A stretch of DNA of 64,000 nt, from positions 16,504,930 through 16,568,929 of the forward strand of contig NC_058143.1 in the NCBI RefSeq assembly GCF_011075055.1, in the 5' to 3' direction. Origin of the DNA: Mangifera indica. Lineage: Eukaryota; Streptophyta; Magnoliopsida; Sapindales; Anacardiaceae. The translations under genes were made by a program, and so were the position numbers. Shown here in pieces: positions 36,067 to 49,700 of this stretch (within the stretch, counting starts at the first letter, position 1; each line of letters begins with the position of its first letter). Below the pieces are notes generated by a model. That model searched no databases. It was not told the DNA's origin and saw only the letters and a list, made by a program, of their open reading frames with translations.

Positions 36067-37718
36067 ATGTATTCCTTGTTAAAGCGCCGGTTGGGCTATA
36101 TCATTTGTTTTTGCAAGGCAGCGGCGTTTGCTTCAGGTAACTTCATCCATCAAATTATCATTTTTTTAGTATATTGCATTGAAAAATCATAGACAAAATT
36201 TTAATGTATTCACCTGAGTGAAGGGATACTATGAGTTTTATTTATGACTGATTCCACTCATTTAACGGATATTTTGATTTCAAGTCTTGGTGTTCGGCTA
36301 CAAGCTTGTAGACTATGCTGTACTGGAATACTTAACAACGTACTTCACAAACTCAAGCAATTATAATCTCAAGAAAGCTGCAGCATTTGTGAATATTCAG
36401 GAGGGACTGTCAGCTTCCTTTGCTTTCATCAACATTTGGTATGCCTTTCGGAGTCCCCTCACAGTCATTATTCGTTCAGCGGTCTCCTGCATTTGTGTAA
36501 GTACTTATGTTTTCCATTATTTAATTCAGAGTCAACGTTAAGCATATTTATAAGCTAATCTGCCAACATTAAACACAGTCAAAAAACCAACAATTGTTGG
36601 ATTGTTTTCTGCAGGGATTGGTGGCTCTGTTCTTGACGACCTTAGCTCAATTTAGAGAAAAGACTGACATGTTCAACATAATTGGAGTGGTTCTGTTAGC
36701 AGCGGGTGAAGCTGGATTGAAGACTTTCTTGAAGGCATTTCTTGGTGATCAGCTGAGAGCCCATGAACCGAAACCATCCGAAAATGAGAATCCATCCGTA
36801 AATGAGAATCCATCCGAAAATGAGAATCCATCCGTAAATAAGAATCGAGTAAAAGCTAGAAGGACCACGTGGTGGATTGTTGCCTGGATTTGTAGTGTAA
36901 TAGCCGCATACTATGTAAACGACACCCCATGGCCAAAAACTCTCATTATTTCAGCATCAATTATGGGGGTCACTCTGATCTTGTTCTTATTGGGTATCTG
37001 TTTTTATCATTCCAAAGAATCAGCTGACCGCGGCACTGTGAGAGGAGTAAAGGAGATAAAACGTGTTTTTAAAATGGTTCCCCTGTGGATCAACTTCGTT
37101 GTTTTGGGTTTGTTAGTGTCAACAGCGAATACCTTTTTTCCTGAGCAGGGATACAACATGAATAATTCAAAATTCTATATTGTTGTGCTCATAATTCCAT
37201 CCGTTTTGCAAAAAATCAAGGGCTTTCTGTCGATTTTATTTGTTCCAAACTGGGATAAAAAAACTAAGAATCAAGTTAACAAATGGAAAATTGGGGCTGG
37301 AATGATGCTCTCTATCTTCTGCTTTGCTGTTGCCTGGCGGGTTGAAGTTCACCGGTTGAATATAGTCAACAAAGAAGGAGGGAATTCCGATGAAAATATT
37401 CCGATGAGCGTCTTCTGGCTAGCTCCCCAGTTCTTCCTTTTAGGCCTTATGCTGGTGCTTGCTACTGATGGATTGGATAAAATTGTGATTGACCAGTTCA
37501 AGGAAAGCCCGGAGTATGCAACAACGATCAATGAGTTTGTCATAGGAATTGGAAGCTTCCTTAACATATTATATGTCCATGTAAATGGAAGCCTTTTCTC
37601 TGAAACTTTGAACGAGAGTCAACTGGACAAGCACTATCAGACATGTACAGTGGTTAGTTTCATCAATTTTTGCAGCTATATATTCATTTCAGCTATCTAT
37701 ACGAGCAATGAGGGGTAG
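36067..37718 (+). CDS. NPF transporter copy D, internally deleted open gene (461 aa)
   Basis: Exons are 36067-36136, 36285-36496 and 36615-37718. Exon 1 has lost its middle, and a new ATG created at the junction starts the short reading MYSLLKRRLGYIICF. It keeps phase 1 into exon 2. Exons 3 and 4 are fused. A deletion runs from the middle of exon 3 (after HSKESADRG) to TVRGVKEIK in exon 4 and removes intron 3 plus about 60-80 residues of the loop between the two helix bundles. The frame is kept and stops early at 37716-37718 (TSNEG). An 18-bp coding repeat sits in exon 3 (36774-36845). All three splice phases and the total (1386 bases) fit an open gene, so it may be expressed. Whether it can fold as a transporter is doubtful. 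Its closest relative is copy A. Confidence 0.55.
36774..36845 (+). repeat. 18-bp coding minisatellite, four units
   Basis: Units of the type 'ccatccgaaaatgagaat' encode P-S-E/V-N-E/K-N. The units alternate E, V, E, V at the third residue, so the array looks like a doubled 36-bp dimer. Other NPF copies have a single unit here (KPYENENRV or KPYVNEDRV). Confidence 0.9.
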
Positions 37719-37848
37719 ATGAGATCTTGCAAACATCTGATGATTTAATCAAAACTTTGTTAGCTAATTATGTTTTATTCATTTTTGGTTGATCAGTCTG
37801 TTCAATATTTGTCCTTGTAACTTAGATTCGCTTTTAACTTTTTTTCAA

Positions 37849-37920
<72 letters not shown>

Positions 37921-38759
37921 TTTGCATGTATATTTAGCAGAAACGAAGTACGTACACTTCTTATGACTGTTTAAGTTATAAATTTTCATTTATTAACTGA
38001 TCTTTGCAATGCAAAGTTTGCTTATCCTTGTTCTAGTATATTGAGAGAGTAGAGGATTCTATGATGGCAGTTTTGCCTAGGCATGAACAATTAAGAGCAT
38101 GCATTTACAAGTTAGGCTTCATTTTCTTTTACTTTATGGGAAAAATAAGTCATAAAAAAAGGAACTGCTTTAGGTTCAATAACTAGTTCTTGTTTTAGTG
38201 ATTATATGTTACACATGTCTATATACAGTAGTATTGGTAATGAAATAAATAATAGACATCAAATATATATTTATTTATGCATGTAAAATAAATATATATA
38301 ATTTTATTAATGACAAATTTACCTTCACAAGTGATAGTATCATGACCCTGATTATCAATATTGTATGATATGATATAGATAAAAAAACATATGTATATTG
38401 AGTGCATTGAAAATTGATATAATACAGTATGTCTATCATACAATATAATATGATATGTATCGGTAAAATTAACAATACGAGTCGATACATCTTTTTATAC
38501 TAATTTGGGCATGTAACTAAAGGTGGATACAAACTGAGCTAAGCTAAAACACCCCCTCTCTCAAGTTCAGCTTGAAAAGAAATTGATCCAACTCAAGTTT
38601 GACTCAAAAAGAAATTGGTCTTACATGAGTTCAATTCAAGTTCGTTAAGTCAAAATTAAAGGTGGATCAAGTTTAAATTCATAATTTATTAACAAAATAA
38701 TTAAAATATAATTTTTAAATAATTTAATTTAATTTTATAATTTAAACCAAATTATATAC
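37719..38759. repeat. 3' flank of copy D with expanded (TA)n
   Basis: Collinear with 2895-4010. The TA run, short in block A, is about 60 bases here (37852-37911). No gene seen. Confidence 0.55.
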
Positions 38760-40056
38760 CACTTCAAAAATAAAAGCCGTTTGCTAGCCTGCACGGTTAA
38801 GGAAGAAGCGGTGAACTTTTTCCTGTAGATAAGGTCAAAAGAGCCAGGAGCCTTATGTAGTAGAAATTGGCTACCTCTCTTTCCAGTTTCCACAATCATA
38901 ACTACTGCAATTTTTGCGACATTACGGGACCAGTTTTTGCTAGCATGAATAAGACGTGCAATCAGAATTATTACTAAAACGTGTGATGTAGATTGATAAA
39001 ACGTCACGGTGCCTGACCTGTGCAATCATTATTTTTTTTTCGACCTTTTTTATATATTATGTAGAAAATATATTATAATTAGGTTAAATTTTGTTTTCTT
39101 AATTTAAAATAATTTAATAATATATCATTTATATATAGTTTTATATAATCAAAATATGAGAAATTAATTAAATTATTTATTTTTATAGATAATAAACAAA
39201 TTTATTCATAATTTTATAACTTAAATAAAAATACTCATATTTTAAATATCCAAAAAATATTAAAATTATCTTTCTTTTATCCTATATAAATCATATTTAT
39301 TCTTTTATCTATTAACATATATAATTTTATTTATTATTTCGGAGAGACTTTTAGAGAAAGAAAAAAATTTGTGATATTGAAGTATTTATACGTACTATAA
39401 CTTCAATCGTTATTATTTTTTTGATAATATAATTATATGTGGAGTTTTATATAATAAATTAGAGTTGCGTGTAAAAATTAAATTGATAAAAATTATAGGA
39501 AGTATTTTGTAATTATTATAGTAAGGGGTGAATTGATATTTTATAATAAAATGTATTAGAAATATTAGATAATATTTAGGGGTAAAATGATATTTTACAA
39601 TGAAGGGTGTTAGAGATATTAAATAATATTTGAGGGTAAAATGATATTTTACAATATAGGGGTAAAGTGGTATTTTTAAAAATTAGTATTAAATTAATCA
39701 AAGCATATTAATAGTCACAATATATAATAAAATTATGAAATATGTGTAATTGCGCAATAGAATAAAATCACGAAACTCGAACTTAATAATAAAATAATGT
39801 AACACAAATCTATAAATAGTATTTTTTATTATGTTATTTATATTGATTATACATTTCATTGTAGGATTATTAAATAGCGGAATATGTTTTAATTAGATAG
39901 GAGAAACTGATAAAAAGGGATGACAACGTAATAAAATATATTGGAGATAACAGGTAATTGATTAAAATTCTAAAGTACACGACATTCGAGAGATTAATCC
40001 AAATAGTGAGCGAAAAATGTAACATAGATCGAAAGGTATTTAACATTCAATAAACA
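38760..40056. repeat. Duplicate of 4011-5338
   Basis: Orphan NPF upstream block (38760-39060) followed by the AT-rich flank and the tandem 'ggggtaaaatgatatttt' array (39520-39680). No gene seen. Confidence 0.5.
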
Positions 40057-40830
40057 TGAAACCAAGGCCTCTTGACGATGACAACCCTATTGAAATTTCA
40101 AATGATGAAGATATTAAGGTTTTTAATTATTTATCTAACCTCTTTAAAAAATGTGTTCTAGTTTTTGTAACAACTACACTTAATGATGATAGCTATGAGT
40201 TTCAATAAGTAGATAAAAGCTTACAAGGTGATGAGCCGAGTAGTTATCCACAAGATTATGAGATTGGTTTAGGAGATATTCAAAATATCAAGAGCAATCT
40301 GAAACAAGAATTTTCTGAGGAAGACTTTGCATACTTAAATGATGTTCATGTTGATGTATTATATAATGTAAAAGAATTTGTTCGTCGCAACGAAGAAAAT
40401 TTTTCAAATTGGAGTGAATTTGAAGGGAAAGTTATGCATGATATTCCCATCGAGGAACTGGAGTTCGAATAGAAGACATATGTTAATAAAGATATTAGAG
40501 GTATAAATAGTTTTCCATAAATAAATCCTGATAGTGGGAATGCTCGTATTGATGCATTTCATTGGTTACCCAATTTTTCTGACCAGCCATCTACATCCAG
40601 AAGCTGAGGAGTGCAAAGAGATGATAATTCTCCAAAAATTAGTATATTATTTTCAAGTAAACAACATATCATTAATGTAATAACTCGAGATGTTCTTAAA
40701 AAGGGATATTAGTTTAAGGTGCACAAGTCAGACACGCTCAGATGAGAGGTTAAATATCGTAATCAACAATGTATATGGCATGCATGGGCAAACAGGGTGG
40801 ATATGCATTGAATCTATCAAGATGATCAGT
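40057..40830 (+). pseudogene. MuDR-type transposase relic, copy 2
   Basis: Collinear with 5339-6130 and in similar decay. It has the same MuDR-like block (SSKQHIINVITRD, KKGY), but the internal acidic region that is open at 5518-5802 is interrupted here (for example 'gagttcgaatagaag' at about 40460). Inactive. Confidence 0.6.
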
Positions 40831-41926
40831 TAATTGTAATATTTTTTGAGAGATTGTTTTCCTCAAATCACTCCCTAATAATTCTATGTGAAGATAAAAC
40901 AACAGGGTTAACTTTACTAAAACAGTGTCATCCTCCCCTTAGAGCCTTAGATGGAAGACGCAACTCAAATCAATATATGTAACTAACTTACACTCATGGA
41001 AATATGTATGTTGGATCCGATGTATGACTTTTAATGGAATATACATGTCAATATCCAACATTCAATTGAATTAAAGGTCTGTCATAACGACGAACTTGTA
41101 CAGGTTAAACCTGATGTCAATCTTATTAACTCGAAACCATAACTTATCACTCGAGTTTGCCTTATTTACCACTCTTAAAATGAAGGAGTGCATTAATACT
41201 CCACTGAATCAGCTATCCTTAAGGTCCAGCAAGTGTCCAAAATAGGTACGTCGAAACATTTGTAATTGTCACCTATTAATATTTTCTTAACCACAGCTCT
41301 CACAACTCTATATCTACATATAGTAACTTGAGTCTTGAAGTGTTTTTTCATAAGGATTTTGATTTCACCCTTTTTCTTTTTTGTTGAGCTCTCAAAAAAA
41401 AAAAAATTAAATTGTAATTACATCAATTTTATATTAGAAATAATTTAATTTTGAACATAGATGCATTATTCAGAAAAATAAACCTTAAATTCGAATTCTA
41501 CATGTCAAAAATCTTAAAATGCAAAAATTTCAATTTGCCCCTTTATATGAAAACTATCAAAAAACACCCATAATTTTGAAAAAATTCATTTTGCCCCAAA
41601 GACCCACCACATGAATTCGCTTGGTGGAAAACTTTGAAAAAAAGCATTTTGCACCCCATCACACGGATTCGCATGTTAACAAATTTTCGAGATTTGCAAT
41701 TCTGTCCCACCATAGGATTCATTGTTTAAAAACTCATACTTTAGCCCCCAACCACACGAATACATGTGATCCAGAAAGTTTGAAAAATGCACAAAACCTC
41801 CCCCTCTCCAAGAAATCTCACCACACAAATTCATGTGGTGAGCAAAACATTCGCCTGGTGACAACCGATTTCGTGTGGTGAGAATCCTTGGCTTTGCTGA
41901 GAAGTAAATCCAAGCAATTAGCCAAA
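40831..41926. repeat. Transposon-derived flank and GAATTC-palindrome array
   Basis: The first part matches 6131-6880. At 41600-41885 a series of imperfect palindromes ('ccacatgaattcgcttggtgg', 'acacggattcgcatg', 'cacacgaatacatgtg', 'ccacacaaattcatgtggtg', 'tttcgtgtggtg') recurs every 40-100 bases. The array runs into the NPF leader 'gagaatccttggctttgctgag'. Confidence 0.5.
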
Positions 41927-43025
41927 ATGATCCAACAGATTCATGACTCCTTCAATGCCCTAGTACATTCCTTATTTACCTCCAAATTAAAGTCCTGGTT
42001 GCGCTATACCATTTGTTTTTGCAAGGCAGCGGGGTTTGCTTTAGGTAACTTCATCCATCAAATTATCATTTTTTTGGTATATTGCATTGAAAAATCATAG
42101 ACAACATCTTAATTTATTCACCTGAGTGAAGGGATACTATGAGTTTTATTTATGGCTGATCCACTCATTTAATGGATATTTTGATTTCAAGTCTTGGTGT
42201 TCAGCTACAAGCTTGTAGACCATGCTGTACTGGAAGCCTTAACAACGTATTTCACTTAATCAAACAATTATAATCATAAGAAAGCTGCAGCATTTGTGAA
42301 TATTCAGGAGGGACTGTCAGCTTCATTTGCTTTCATCTACATTTGGTATGCCTTTCGGAGTTCCCTCACAGTCATTATTTGTTCAGCGGTCTGCTGCACT
42401 TGTTAAGTACATATGTTTTCCATTAGTTAATTCAGTCAACGTTAAGCATATTTCTAAGCTAATCTGCCAACATTAAACAGAGTAAAAAAACCAACAATTG
42501 TTGAATTGTTTTCTGCAGGGATTGGTGGCTCTGTTCTTGACGACCTTAGATCGATTTCCAGAGTCAAAGACTGACATATTCAACATAATTGGAGTGGTTC
42601 TGTTAGCAGTGGGTGAAGCTGGATTGAAGACTTTCTTGAAGGCATTTCTTGGTGATCAGCTGAGAGCCCATGAACCGAAACCATACGAAAATGAGAATCG
42701 AGTAAAAGCTCGAAGGAGGATGTGGTGGGTTGTTGCCTGGACTTGCTGTGTATTAATATTAGCCTTATACTATGTATACACCCCATCGCCATGGTCAGTA
42801 AGTTTGATTATTTCAGCATCAATTATGGGGGTCGCTCTGATCTTGTTCTCATTGGGTATCTGTGTTTATCATTCCAAAGAATTAGCTGACCGTGGCAGGC
42901 GATTAGCTATTTTCTCTGTTGTCAAGGCCTACTGAAATGGAAGCTCAATTATCAACCTCCCCAAATCAGTTCTTTGGTAATGATGGAAATCAATTATGTT
43001 TGTCACCTCGAATCAAAATCCTCAG
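41927..43025 (+). pseudogene. NPF copy E, exons 1-3, no exon 4
   Basis: Exon 1 (41927-42044) keeps an ATG but is shortened (MIQQIHDSFNALVHSLF...). Exon 2 (42192 to about 42403) has a nonsense codon (TAA at 42257-42259), and its donor has lost a base ('cttgttaagt' instead of 'tttgtgtaagt'). Exon 3 (42519-43025) has four bases missing near 42931 (in VVKAS), which shifts the frame. Past the intron 3 donor the NPF homology ends within about 60 bases, as in copy B, so both share the loss of exon 4. The gene is non-functional. Copy E shows what copy B looked like before its internal deletion. Confidence 0.8.
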
Positions 43026-45045
43026 GTATATATATGGTATAGATCCCTCTCTTATTTGTCTCGATTCTATATTTAAAAATTTTGTCAATTAATGAAAAAT
43101 GTTAAACAAGGTTAAAATTTATTTATTTTTAAATTTGTATAAATGTATAAAACAGAGTGTTGTTTAGATGATCCAACTAAGAAAAAAAAAGACGTTGGAT
43201 TTTGTTCCCATGTGTCAAATTATAACCACCAATTTGAACTCAACCAAAAAATAATAACAAAAACAATATTATACGTATTTATATTAAATATATAAATATA
43301 TATATGTATATATATATATATTTATATATATCATCATATAATTGAATATTATTTTATTTTTAATTTAAAATTAACTAATTACATCATAATACATATAAGT
43401 ATATACATATTTATATAATCAAAGTGAATACATATAATTTTATTGTAATAATAATAAGATAAAAAAACTTAAGGTTTGATGTATTTCCAAATTTTTACAT
43501 GTGAAACTTTAAAAATCTAAATGTTCACTATTTTATTAAAATTCTTTGTTAAAATTAAGAATAACATCGTTATTTAACACAAATTTTAAAATACTAAAAT
43601 TTCACCCCATTTTTCTTAGTTTAAAAAATTAACAATTTTCTCCTGTAAATAGTTTTTAAAAATTACATTTTTCTCCTGAGAGTTTTTTTTTCCCATCACC
43701 ACTTTCCAACAAACTTTACCATCTCTAATCGTGTTCTCTCTTCCCTCTGAACTTCTCTCTCCCTCCCAATCTCTCTCGTCTCTCTCCCTGGTTTACTTTG
43801 TCATACATAAAAATAAAATCATTTTTATTTGAGACAAAGACAAAATCATCTTCGTTTTAAATGAATGCTTTTGTTCATTAATTAATAAATTAACGTTTAA
43901 GCATTTCCCCAAGGGCTCGGGAACTAACCTTCTTCATTGTAGAAAAATTTATTCACCTGCTTGAAGGGCTTTTAACTTGATTGTGTGAACCTTTGAAATT
44001 ATGTCAAATAAACCATTCAACTTCTTCTGAAGAAGCTATGTGGATTGAAATTGATGCTTCCAGACAGAACACCAGTGAGAATAATTTATTGGAACTACTA
44101 TTAAGAAACTTGTTTAATTTATTGGAGCCATTATTTAAGGGGGGGGTTGTACAGATTCTGATCATTTCTTGGGAGACATTATTGAAAATGACATCAGAGA
44201 GTAAAAAATAAACTTTAAAAGAAGGAAATGTTATTTTTTAAAATTTGATATGAGAAAAAATTATTAATTTTTTAAGTTTAGAAGAAAAAATAAAATAAAA
44301 TTTTAGTTTATTTTTAATATTATGAATAAAATAATGATTTTATCCTTATAATTATTAAATTTAATAATTAATTTATGTATATTTGGGTTTTTAAAAAATA
44401 AAAGGCGGGAACTTAAAAAAATAATAAACTTTGGGTGGGAATACGTCGCTTGGCCTAACTATTTTATTTAAAAAAATTTCCTCATTTTATGTGCTATCAT
44501 GTAAATATAAATGCAGTTTTTCTCTTATTCTTTTTCTCCATTGCCTGTTAAATGAAAATCAAGTTTTCGACTAAAATGGACCTGCATCATTGGCCCATTT
44601 TCCCAACGGCAGTCTGCAAAAAGCCCACAGGTTGGCGCCCAAAAGGAAGGCTGGAGGTTACCTGAAGCATTTCCCTGTTACTTGATTATAACTACAAACA
44701 GATCTTCAACATTTCTACCAAAAAAGACAAACTCTGTATAAAACTGTGGTTGTTGAAGAACGGAACAGATAGATATCTAACAAGTCCGATGTGATCTGAG
44801 CTGAGTTGGGCTGAAATTCCTATTCACGTGTTTCAAAGAATTAAATAGTCATGACGTAGATGGCGTCGAGCTCCTCTTCTCCAACGCGGTTTCTTTAAAA
44901 TGTTGTTATAGGCACTTTCCCAGAAGCCTGGTGCCCAGCTTCATGAAGCAAACCTTGAGGTCATCCATTGCGTTTTGTAACTTTGTTATATTATGAAGCC
45001 AAGGATTCTTGGCAAAACCATTAAACTAAGACAAAAAGTTAAAAG
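43026..45045. repeat. Duplicate of 7643-9760, including a MULE-like element
   Basis: It holds the MITE-like palindrome (43260-43450) and the element with right end '...gcttggcc' (about 43450-44454). After that comes the flank that precedes NPF copy C in the other block. Here the match stops at about 45045 and no NPF exon 1 follows. An open frame of 76 residues at 43981-44211 lies inside the element and is not conserved well enough to call a gene. Confidence 0.5.
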
Positions 45046-46697
45046 TTTTTTAAGATTTGGTATATCTTCAGAATGAAAAATATAATTTCTTCGAGCTATT
45101 GCTTACAGAGAGCTAATTTTCCACGTTGCACGACTTCGGTAGCTTCTAATGTGAACTGTTGAGACAAGTCAAAGTGCCATGTCACTACTGAAGCAAGTTA
45201 AAGCCACGTCCAGCTACAGATTAATATTTAAAGAGTAAAACAACGTTTTCCCATCCAAGAGTTGGCTTGGAAAACATTTTTTTATATTTTTCAATCAAAA
45301 TTAAACTCTGTTTTTTTACTATTAATTAATATAAATAATATTTTAAAAAATAAAATATTATTTTGATATTTTTATTTAAGTTTTAGAATGAGTAATATAT
45401 ATATATATACACTACAAAAAAAAAAAAAAAAAGTAAAAATTTCAATTTTCCTATTGAAAATCGTCAAACTCTACTATTTTTACGGAACGGAAATTGCATT
45501 GGCTTGCCGTTTGTGTGAACAAAGTTTTATTTCATTTTGTTTTCAGATGAGTGGAAACGTGCAGTAATTATGGTCGGCTCTACGTGTAGATGCCGTGTTT
45601 GTCTTCCAACATGGGCAGAGGGCAGTTGGGGAATTTAAACACAGAGCTCATTTTCTACGTTGCACATGCGGAGGTAACTTCTCATGTGAGCTTGTCACTG
45701 CTCAAGCAAGTCAAAGCCACGCCTTGATTGGTTAAAGTAAATAATACATTTTTTATTCAAAATCAAATTCTATTTTAAAAAATAAATTATATAAAAATAG
45801 ATGGCCAAAATACTTGTTCCCCTCAAGGCTTAATGAAAATCCCGCTCCCATCTACTAATTTAAAAAAACCAATGTACCCATTATTCAACTAAAATTCACT
45901 ATTAAAATTAAAAATAAAAAAGTCATTTAGTTAAAAAAATTTTTAAAGAAATTTATCATATTTTCTCTCTTAGTTTAAAAACTAAAATTTTTTTTTATTC
46001 AAATTTAAAAAATAATAATCTTCTCTTAGAGTTTTAAAACTATCACCATCTCCGGTGAAATTCATTATTTGTGACAGTCTTAGTCTTTGGTCTCTCTCCC
46101 TCCCTCTCTGTCAAACTTACCGACTATTGTAATCTTTCTCTCCACCATCATCTTCGTCAGAGATAAAGTGACAAAAGTCTGATTGTGTATTTAAAATGAA
46201 TACATATAATTTTATTATTTTTTATATATTCATCGTTTGTTTTATGTTGCATTCAAAAACAAATAATATTCTATGTAGAAATAAATGGTTAAATGACTGT
46301 TTCTCACCTAAGGTTTGATATAAATCCAATCTCTCACCCTTTAACTATCAACAATGTAAACTTTTACTCATAAGTTATTAACTATAAAAAACAAATAATA
46401 TTATTTAACTAATAATATATTAAAAATAATAAAATATTATCTATTTTTATTACAAAACTAATCATTTTTTTTATTATTAAACTTTAAAATTTTATATTTT
46501 TTCCACTCCTGCCGCCCTTTTCCTGTGCCAGAACCGGCTAGATTCACTTTCCCTTCCCTTCTGCAAACTAATAATCTTTCTAAGAAAGAGTGGCCTCCTC
46601 CGCCATTTTTTCCAGAAACCATCCATTAACTACGGGAAAATGACTGGGAACTTTCCACTCTCTCTCTATGTACACATTAAACTAAGAAAAGTTGAAT
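45046..46697. repeat. Repeat-rich region before NPF copy F
   Basis: 45080-45330 matches 51590-51870. 45485-45620 is one of four copies of the 'cattttgttttgagattagtgg' repeat (others at 50080, 51297 and 55835). 45805-46320 contains MULE-type ends ('tggccaaaatacttgttcccc'). No gene seen. Confidence 0.45.
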
Positions 46698-46704
46698 TAT
46701 AAAA
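46698..46704 (+). promoter_or_regulatory. Putative TATA box of NPF copy F
   Basis: TATAAAA lies 60 bases before the ATG. A start site about 30 bases downstream would leave a short leader containing the conserved 'agagaatcct' block. Confidence 0.45.
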
Positions 46705-46763
46705 GGTTCTTATAGGGAGAGAATCCTCCGCTTTAGTGAGAATTGAATCAAAACATAGCCAAA

Positions 46764-49700
46764 ATGCTACAAATTGATGAGCTGTTAAACTACGGGAAGA
46801 TTCATGGCTTCTTCAATGCCCTAATATTTTCCTTACCTGCCTTCAATTTCATGTCCTGGTTCCGCTACAACTTTTGCTTTTGCAAGGAAGCTTTGTTTGT
46901 TGCAGGTGAATTTTGCCATCAATAAATTATCATTTTTTTAGTTTTAATTTTTAATTCAAATAGTCATATTTTTAATAATTTAATGACTATTGGGGATTGC
47001 GGGGAATATAAATTAAAATAACTATATTTTTTACTTTTTATGCATGTGTAGTTAGATTTTTTTTTTGATATACAAATATAACTAAATTTTAGTTTGATTT
47101 AACTTTTAAAAGAAAAAAATTTTAGAATTTGAGATTAGTTAGGTGATCGGTCCGATGGGTTGGCCGATCAAGCTTGGATTTCTAAAATAGCCAAACCATC
47201 TTACTTTCTAATTTATATATATATATATATATATATATAGTTTGTATCTTTTAAGAATTATAGCTAAATTTATCGTTAAATATTTCTAAAATTTCTATAT
47301 ATTTTGGGTGTGAATTGGAATTTACTAAAGTTGGGACCTTTATTTATCATTTTTACAACATTCTTTTTTATTTTTACTTTTTATATCATTGACGTGATCC
47401 GTTTGTATTAATATATTTGATTTTTTTCACTCTCAATAATTATTTGATATTTTCTGAATTTTTGTTTTTCTGATAGAGAAAGATAGTATTATTTTTCCTT
47501 TAAATAATTTTAATACTAAATTTGGGAATATAAATAGGCATACCATAATAAGCAACCAGGCTTAAGATGTGGTAATTTAATATTTAACATATATAGCATT
47601 AAAAAATCATACTCAATATCTTAATTATATGGTTGATTCATGAGTACTTTGTTAAGGGATTTTGTATTAGAATATATGTAGATTTAATTGTCGTTGGTTT
47701 GGACATGTTATTTTTGAATAATTAATTTAATTTTCAAAAAAGAAACTCAGGTAAACAGTACCCGTGAGTGGGTATTTTGTAGGGTATTTTTGTTTTGAAC
47801 ATATGAATTTAGGTTATTTAATTTAATTTTTTTATTTAAATAATTTTAATACTAAATTTGGGAATATAGCTTGGCATACTATAATAAGCAACCAGGTTTA
47901 AGTTGTGGTAATTTAATATTTAACATTTATATTATTGAAAAATCATAGTCAATATCTCAATTAATCCCTTCTCCTAGGAGGCAGCTTAAATGATAGCTGG
48001 AGAAGTTCCATGTATAAAAGTAAATAAATTTAAGTTTTTTTTAACCATATTTTAAAATCAAACTTTAAAATTAAACTTTGATTGACATTGTCCATTAGTT
48101 TTGGGGTCGACCACTACAAGTTGTTCCGTAACTTTAACCTGTTCAGTTTTTCTTTTTCTTTTTGTAAGTCGAATGAGGTTTATTCATAGCTGATTCCTCT
48201 CATTTAACGGTTATTTTGATTTCAAGGCTTGCTGTTCAGCTACAACTTTGTGGACTTGGGTATATTAAAAGTCTTCATAACGTACTTCACATACACAAGC
48301 GGTTATAAACTCAAGAAAGCTGCAGCATTTGTGAATATTCGGGAGGGGCTATCAGCTTCACTTGAATTCATCCACAATAAATACGCTTTTCTGAGTCACC
48401 TCAAACTCATTATATGTTCAGGGGTCTCCTTCTCTTGTGTAAGTACATATGTTAAATTTCCATTAGTTAATTCAGAATCAAGAAACTAACAATTGTTGAA
48501 TTGCTTTCTGCAGGGATTGTTGTTTCTGTACTTTACAGCCTTGCAAAAATTTCCAGATTCAAAGACTGACATATTGAACATAACTGGAGTGGTTCTGTTA
48601 GCAGTGGGTGAACCTGGATTGAAGACTTTCTTGATGGCATTTTTTGCTGATCAGCTGAGAGCCCAGGAACCGAAACGATACGTAAATGAGGATCGAGTGC
48701 AGGCTCGAAGGAGGATGTGGTGGCTTGTTACCTGGTTTTGCAGTGCAGCAGCCGTATTATTTGTATACAACGCCTCATGGCCAAAATTTTTCATTATTTC
48801 AGTATCAATCATGGGGAGCACTCTGATCCTGTTCTTATTGGGTATCTGTGTTTATCATTGCAAAGAATCAGCTGGCCGTGGCAGGCGATTATCTATTTTC
48901 TCTGTTGTCAAGCCCTCCATACTGAAATGGAGGCTCGATGATCCCACTTCCCCAAATCAGTTCTTTGGTAATGATGGAAATCAATTATATTTGTCACCTC
49001 GAATCAAAATCCTCGGGTATATCTTTTGTCTCCATTCTTTATTTCTAAACGTTGTATGTTGAACTATATATGAAGTCTGAACATGAATAACATTACAAAA
49101 ACTGCAGAAGGCTAAACAAATCTGCCATTATAGAGTCCTCCAATCTTAGCCCAGAAGAACAACGAAACGCGGGAAGGCTTTGCACAGTGAGAGAGGTACA
49201 GGAGATAAAACTTCTTTTTAAAATGATTCCCCTGTGGATCAACTTCCTTGTTTTGGGTTTGTTATTATCAACAGGAGATACCTTTTTCCCTGAGCAAGGA
49301 AACAACATGATTCATGCAAATTTGATCGACATTTTGGTTATAATTCGACCCATTTCGCGCAAAATCCTGGACTTTCTGTTGAAGTTACTTGTTCGATACT
49401 GGGATACAAAAACTAAGAAAAAAGCCCAAATTTTTAAAATTTGGGCTGGAATGCTGCTCTCTGTCTTCTGCTTTACTGTTGCCTGGCGGCTTGAAGATCA
49501 CCGCTTGAATATAGTCATCGAAGAAGGATTACTAGATGAGGCTGATGACGTGACTGTTCCGATGAGCATCTTTTGGCTAGCTCCACAGTTCATCCTTTTA
49601 GGTCTCATACAGGGCCTTGCCACTGATGGGTTGGATGAATTTGTGACTTACGAGTTCCCGGAATCCATGCAGGAATACGTAAAATCAATCAATGGGCTTG

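Noticed and set aside
37789..37974. Open frame with long Tyr-Ile repeat
   Set aside because: It is the translation of a (TA)n microsatellite.
41600..41885. Regularly spaced palindromes considered as a CRISPR array
   Set aside because: Plant nuclear context, units of unequal sequence and spacing, no cas genes. It is a repeat array.
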